This document shows, one piece after another, positions 61,598 to 64,000 of a DNA stretch of 64,000 nt. A program made the position numbers and the translations under genes. Position 1 is the first letter of the stretch. Every line of letters starts with the position of its first letter. Source of the DNA: Bacteroidales bacterium (GTDB lineage Bacteria; Bacteroidota; Bacteroidia; Bacteroidales; UBA932); contig JAFSOA010000007.1 in the NCBI GenBank assembly GCA_017447265.1, positions 62,001-126,000 of the forward strand, read 5' to 3'. Below the pieces are notes generated by a model. The model was given only the letters and a program-made list of their open reading frames with translations. It was not told the origin of the DNA and ran no database searches.

Positions 61598-61677
61598 GGG
61601 CTCTGCCCCGAACCCCGCCGCTACGGCCTGCTATTGCACAGGCTCTCACAACGGCCTCCGCTAGCGGCTGATGCTGC
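61598..61677 (+). repeat. Dispersed repeat, left copy flanking the acyl-CoA synthetase gene
   Basis: The core 61624-61674 is repeated in inverted orientation at 63659-63709 with 48 of 51 bases identical. It contains CCGCTAGCGG, a perfect palindrome, and is preceded by a GGGGCTCTGCCCC dyad. The remaining bases between gcvH and the acyl-CoA synthetase gene hold no gene. Confidence 0.85.
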
Positions 61678-61708
61678 GTGACGTTGACGGGGCGATGCCG
61701 CGTGAAAG

Positions 61709-63490
61709 TCAGGCGTTTTTGTAGGTTTCGGCGATGAGGTCGGCGTAGAAGGTCTGGAGATTGCGGCGCTTGAGCTTGAGGGTCTGCGAGAGCATGCCGT
61801 TGTCCGTGGTCCATTCGTCAAAGCGGAAGTGCACCTTCTTAATGTTCTCGTGGGCGGCCAACTGGGCGTTGACAGCATTGACGCAGTCTGTCAAAGCTTT
61901 GGCAATTGTTTGATTTTCAAGCAATTGTTCTTTTTTCTCCACCTTGATTCCCTTCTCGGTCGCCAAGGCGTTGAGTTTGCCGTAAGCCGGGATGATGACC
62001 GCCGAAGCAAACTTCTCGCCGGCACCGAACACGAAGGCGTTCTCAATATAGTCTGTCTCCTTGAGCAGGGTCTCGATGACCTGCGGGGCAATATATTTGC
62101 CGGACGACAGCTTGAAGATCTCTTTCTTGCGGTCAGTAATCTTAAGGTATTTGCCGTCTTTCAGGAAGCCGATGTCGCCCGTATGGAGCCAACCGTCGCT
62201 GTCGATCATTTCACGGGTCGCTTCAGGGTTCTTGTAATAGCCCAACATCACGTGCGGGCCCCGCGTCAGGATCTCGCCGTCCTCGGCGAATGAAAGTTCC
62301 GTGCCGTCCATGGCCTTGCCCACCGTACCGATGACATTATACTTGTCGGCCGGGGAGTTCACGGCAATCACCGGGGAGGTTTCCGTCAGGCCGTATCCTT
62401 CGAAAATATAGAGTTTGGCCGCATTGAAACAGCGCACGATCTTCGCCTGGATCGACGATCCGCCGCTGACGACCAGCATTTCATGGCCGCCGAGGTTCTC
62501 ACGCCACTTGCTGTAGACCAGTTTGTCGAAGAGTTTCTGTTTCTGCAGGTAGAACCAGCCGGTATTCTCGTTATCGAAGTTATTGGCGTACTTCCAGGCC
62601 GCATCGTAGATCGTGTGTTTGAAGCCCGTCAGTTTCTTGCCGGCTTCTTCCAGCTTGCCATACATCATTTCCAGCACGCGCGGAACGGCGCAGAAGCCGT
62701 CGGAATGGCAGTCCTTGAGATCGGAAGCGATCGTAGCGAGACTCTCCGCGTAATAGATGCTGATGGCCAGCTCCTGATACTCGTAGTTCATGGTCCGCTC
62801 GTACATGTGGCAGAGCGGCAGGAAACTCACCATGCGATGACTGTAGTTCTTGGTCTGGCGGAGGGCGTGACCGTGGGAGTCAAACATCATGTTGCGGTGC
62901 GAGAGCATGACGCCTTTCGGCACGCCGGTCGTACCGGAGGTATAAACGATGCTGGCGCACTCGTCCGGGCTGATGGTCTTCTTGTTTTCTTCCACCACGG
63001 GACCGAATTTCTCTTTGTTCTGGCGGCCCAGCTCATACAGTTTCGACAGGGTCATGACGTCCTGGACTTCGTCGCTTTCGTCGAAGAGCAAGAATTTGAT
63101 GTCACGGTCGACGGACGCGGCGATGGGCGCTACACGTTTATAAAGAGCGGCCGAGCCGACGGCGATGAGTTCGGCATCGGAGTGGGTGAAGATATGGAGG
63201 TAGTCGTCCTTGCTGAGCGTACTGTAGACCGGCACGTGCACCATGTGGGCCAGGTTGATGCCCATGTCCATGAAGTTCCACTCGGGCCGGTTGTTGGTGA
63301 TGGTGATCACCTTGGTCCCTGCCTTGTATCCCAGGGCGAGCAGGCCGTAAGCGACGGAATGGGCAATTTCATAATACTGGTCAATGCTGAATTTGATCCA
63401 TTTTCCACGGGTGCGGCGTGCGAGGATGTCGTCTTTGGGCGGATAGGTTTTCAGGTTTTCGAGCAGGTCGAACGTACGAAGGATTTCCAT
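61709..63490 (-). CDS. Long-chain acyl-CoA synthetase (AMP-forming)
   Basis: Activates fatty acids to acyl-CoA through an acyl-adenylate. The 593-residue product has the AMP-binding motifs SIVYTSGTTGVPKGVMLSHR, YGLTETSPVIAVNSP, GWLHTGDIGFLKDGKYLKI and DRKKEIFKLSSGKYIAPQVI. It is of the FadD15/FAA-like type frequent in Bacteroidota, with an N-terminal region RTRGKWIKFSIDQYYEIAHS. ATG 63490 is preferred; an in-frame ATG 117 nt upstream lies in repeat DNA. The gene is flanked by inverted repeats on both sides. Confidence 0.93.
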   Translation of the reverse strand: MEILRTFDLLENLKTYPPKDDILARRTRGKWIKFSIDQYYEIAHSVAYGLLALGYKAGTKVITITNNRPEWNFMDMGINLAHMVHVPVYSTLSKDDYLHIFTHSDAELIAVGSAALYKRVAPIAASVDRDIKFLLFDESDEVQDVMTLSKLYELGRQNKEKFGPVVEENKKTISPDECASIVYTSGTTGVPKGVMLSHRNMMFDSHGHALRQTKNYSHRMVSFLPLCHMYERTMNYEYQELAISIYYAESLATIASDLKDCHSDGFCAVPRVLEMMYGKLEEAGKKLTGFKHTIYDAAWKYANNFDNENTGWFYLQKQKLFDKLVYSKWRENLGGHEMLVVSGGSSIQAKIVRCFNAAKLYIFEGYGLTETSPVIAVNSPADKYNVIGTVGKAMDGTELSFAEDGEILTRGPHVMLGYYKNPEATREMIDSDGWLHTGDIGFLKDGKYLKITDRKKEIFKLSSGKYIAPQVIETLLKETDYIENAFVFGAGEKFASAVIIPAYGKLNALATEKGIKVEKKEQLLENQTIAKALTDCVNAVNAQLAAHENIKKVHFRFDEWTTDNGMLSQTLKLKRRNLQTFYADLIAETYKNA

Positions 63491-63535
63491 AATATAAACG
63501 ATTGATTCTACAAATATAATAAAAAACTGCTCCGC

Positions 63536-63648
63536 TTCGCTATGGCATTTGTCTCGCTCCCAAAAAAAGGTCGTTTCGCCTCGCTCTGGTATTTGTCTCG
63601 CTCCCAAAAAAAGGTCGCTTCGCCAAATACCACCCGCTCGGCTACGCT
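63536..63648 (+). repeat. Stem-loop element: one truncated and one full copy
   Basis: The full copy has GGTATTTG (63588-63595), a 28-nt loop with CTCGCTCCCAAAAAAAGG, and CAAATACC (63624-63631). Compared with 31.6 kb the stem bases changed on both sides and still pair. A truncated copy (left arm and loop only) precedes it. No gene lies in 63491-63767. Confidence 0.85.
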
Positions 63649-63651
63649 TTA

Positions 63652-63733
63652 CACAGCGGCATCAGCCGCTAGCGGAGGCCGTTGCGAGAGCCCTTGCAAT
63701 AGCAGGCCGAAGCGGCAGGTCTGGGCAGAGCCC
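63652..63733 (-). repeat. Dispersed repeat, right (inverted) copy flanking the acyl-CoA synthetase gene
   Basis: Inverted partner of 61598-61677. The palindrome CCGCTAGCGG is retained, and a GGGCAGAGCCC dyad lies at its end. Confidence 0.85.
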
Positions 63734-63742
63734 AGTAGACAC

Positions 63743-63760
63743 ATGTTCCACGTGGAACAT
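63743..63760. other. parS-like site
   Basis: TGTTCCACGTGGAACA (63744-63759) is a perfect 16-bp palindrome and agrees at every defined base with the ParB-binding parS consensus TGTTnCACGTGnAACA. It lies 8 bp from the mnmG stop. mnmG is often near the replication origin and parAB. The site is seen directly; ParB binding is inferred. Confidence 0.65.
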
Positions 63761-63767
63761 TCAGTAC

Positions 63768-64000
63768 TTAGCGGCCGAAGTAGACGAGGAGGACGGATAT
63801 GTCGGCGGGGGAAACGCCGGAGATGCGGGAGGCCTGGGCGATGGTGCGGGGACGGTAGCGGTCGAGCTTGATACGGCACTCCATTGAGAGGGCTGTGATT
63901 TTGAAGAAATCAAAGTCGGCGGGAATCTCCAGGTCTTCGAGACGGAGTATCTTTTCCGCGAGCCGCCTTTCCCGGTCGATATAGCCGGCATACTTGATAC
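63768..64000 (-). CDS. mnmG: tRNA uridine-5-carboxymethylaminomethyl modification enzyme MnmG, C-terminal end
   Basis: The gene leaves the window on the right; only the last 76 codons and the stop are present. The reading [20 protein letters not shown], then [20 protein letters not shown] and [19 protein letters not shown] is the characteristic MnmG (GidA) C-terminal helical domain that contacts MnmE and tRNA. MnmG with MnmE modifies the wobble uridine of several tRNAs. A parS-like palindrome follows the stop. Confidence 0.93.
   Translation of the reverse strand, partial: IKYAGYIDRERRLAEKILRLEDLEIPADFDFFKITALSMECRIKLDRYRPRTIAQASRISGVSPADISVLLVYFGR

Noticed and set aside
61598..63733. Insertion sequence with terminal inverted repeats around the acyl-CoA synthetase gene
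   Set aside because: The enclosed gene is metabolic, no transposase is present, and a related repeat occurs elsewhere in tandem, so a dispersed palindromic family is the simpler reading.

Overview
The window looks like a chromosomal segment of a GC-rich member of the Bacteroidota, most likely an uncultured, anaerobic, gut-type Bacteroidales. The evidence is Bacteroidota promoter elements (TTTG, 19-21 bp, TAnnTTTG) in front of several genes, family content typical of that phylum (TonB receptor plus DUF4249 lipoprotein, LptE-TPR-SecG cluster, an EF-G paralogue with a degenerate G domain, RhaT/RhaA/RhaB/RhaD), and a strictly anaerobic class III ribonucleotide reductase. No phage, insertion sequence or CRISPR array was seen. 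I could not run database searches, so species-level placement is not attempted.

Layout. 0-7.5 kb: end of an ABC ATPase gene, the minus-strand cluster for a sigma-54-type activator, LptE, a TPR protein and SecG, then a lipoprotein with OmpA-like and TPR parts, and nrdD-nrdG. 7.4-15.2 kb: a minus-strand operon for a tripartite MacB-type exporter (ATPase, two FtsX-type permeases, adaptor, TolC) ending in PspC-PadR-PspC, with a palindrome over its promoter that could be the PadR operator. 15.2-18.6 kb: a more A/T-rich TonB receptor/DUF4249 pair. 18.7-23.9 kb: lepA, then a split transketolase co-transcribed with an ECF sigma factor, a membrane protein and a Spy-like periplasmic protein. 24.1-29.7 kb: the least familiar part, a secreted or anchored protein with 8-residue and 7-residue repeats, a 1001-residue protein with a gluzincin metalloprotease site, a propeller-like middle and a barrel-like C-terminus, and a PrsW-like intramembrane protease. 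29.7-38.7 kb: an L-rhamnose locus (GH3 glycosidase, rhaB, rhaA, rhaT, rhaD) bracketed by two paralogous multi-pass membrane proteins with C-terminal AraC-type DNA-binding domains.

38.7-50 kb: LolD-like ATPase, EF-G paralogue, Mrp, a glycerate kinase-RNase HII fusion, aspS, a tandem SGNH lipoprotein with one dead domain, ychF and a C69 peptidase. 50-61.6 kb: two tRNA genes, an RND efflux operon, glyS, folK, a SufE-DUF59 fusion, sufS, ruvA and gcvH. 61.7-64 kb: an acyl-CoA synthetase flanked by inverted repeats, a perfect match to the parS consensus, and the 3' end of mnmG, which suggests that the replication origin/parAB region may lie nearby.

A theme running through the window is small dispersed palindromic DNA. 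One family is a stem with a 28-nt loop whose stem bases covary between copies (31.6 kb, 63.6 kb, and inside rhaB). A second is a 21-bp hairpin between convergent genes (44.1 and 49.7 kb) that also occurs in frame as seven codons of the SufE-DUF59 linker (58.7 kb). A third is a CTAGCGG-containing repeat present as three 41-bp tandem units before tRNA-Ser and as inverted 51-bp copies around the acyl-CoA synthetase gene.
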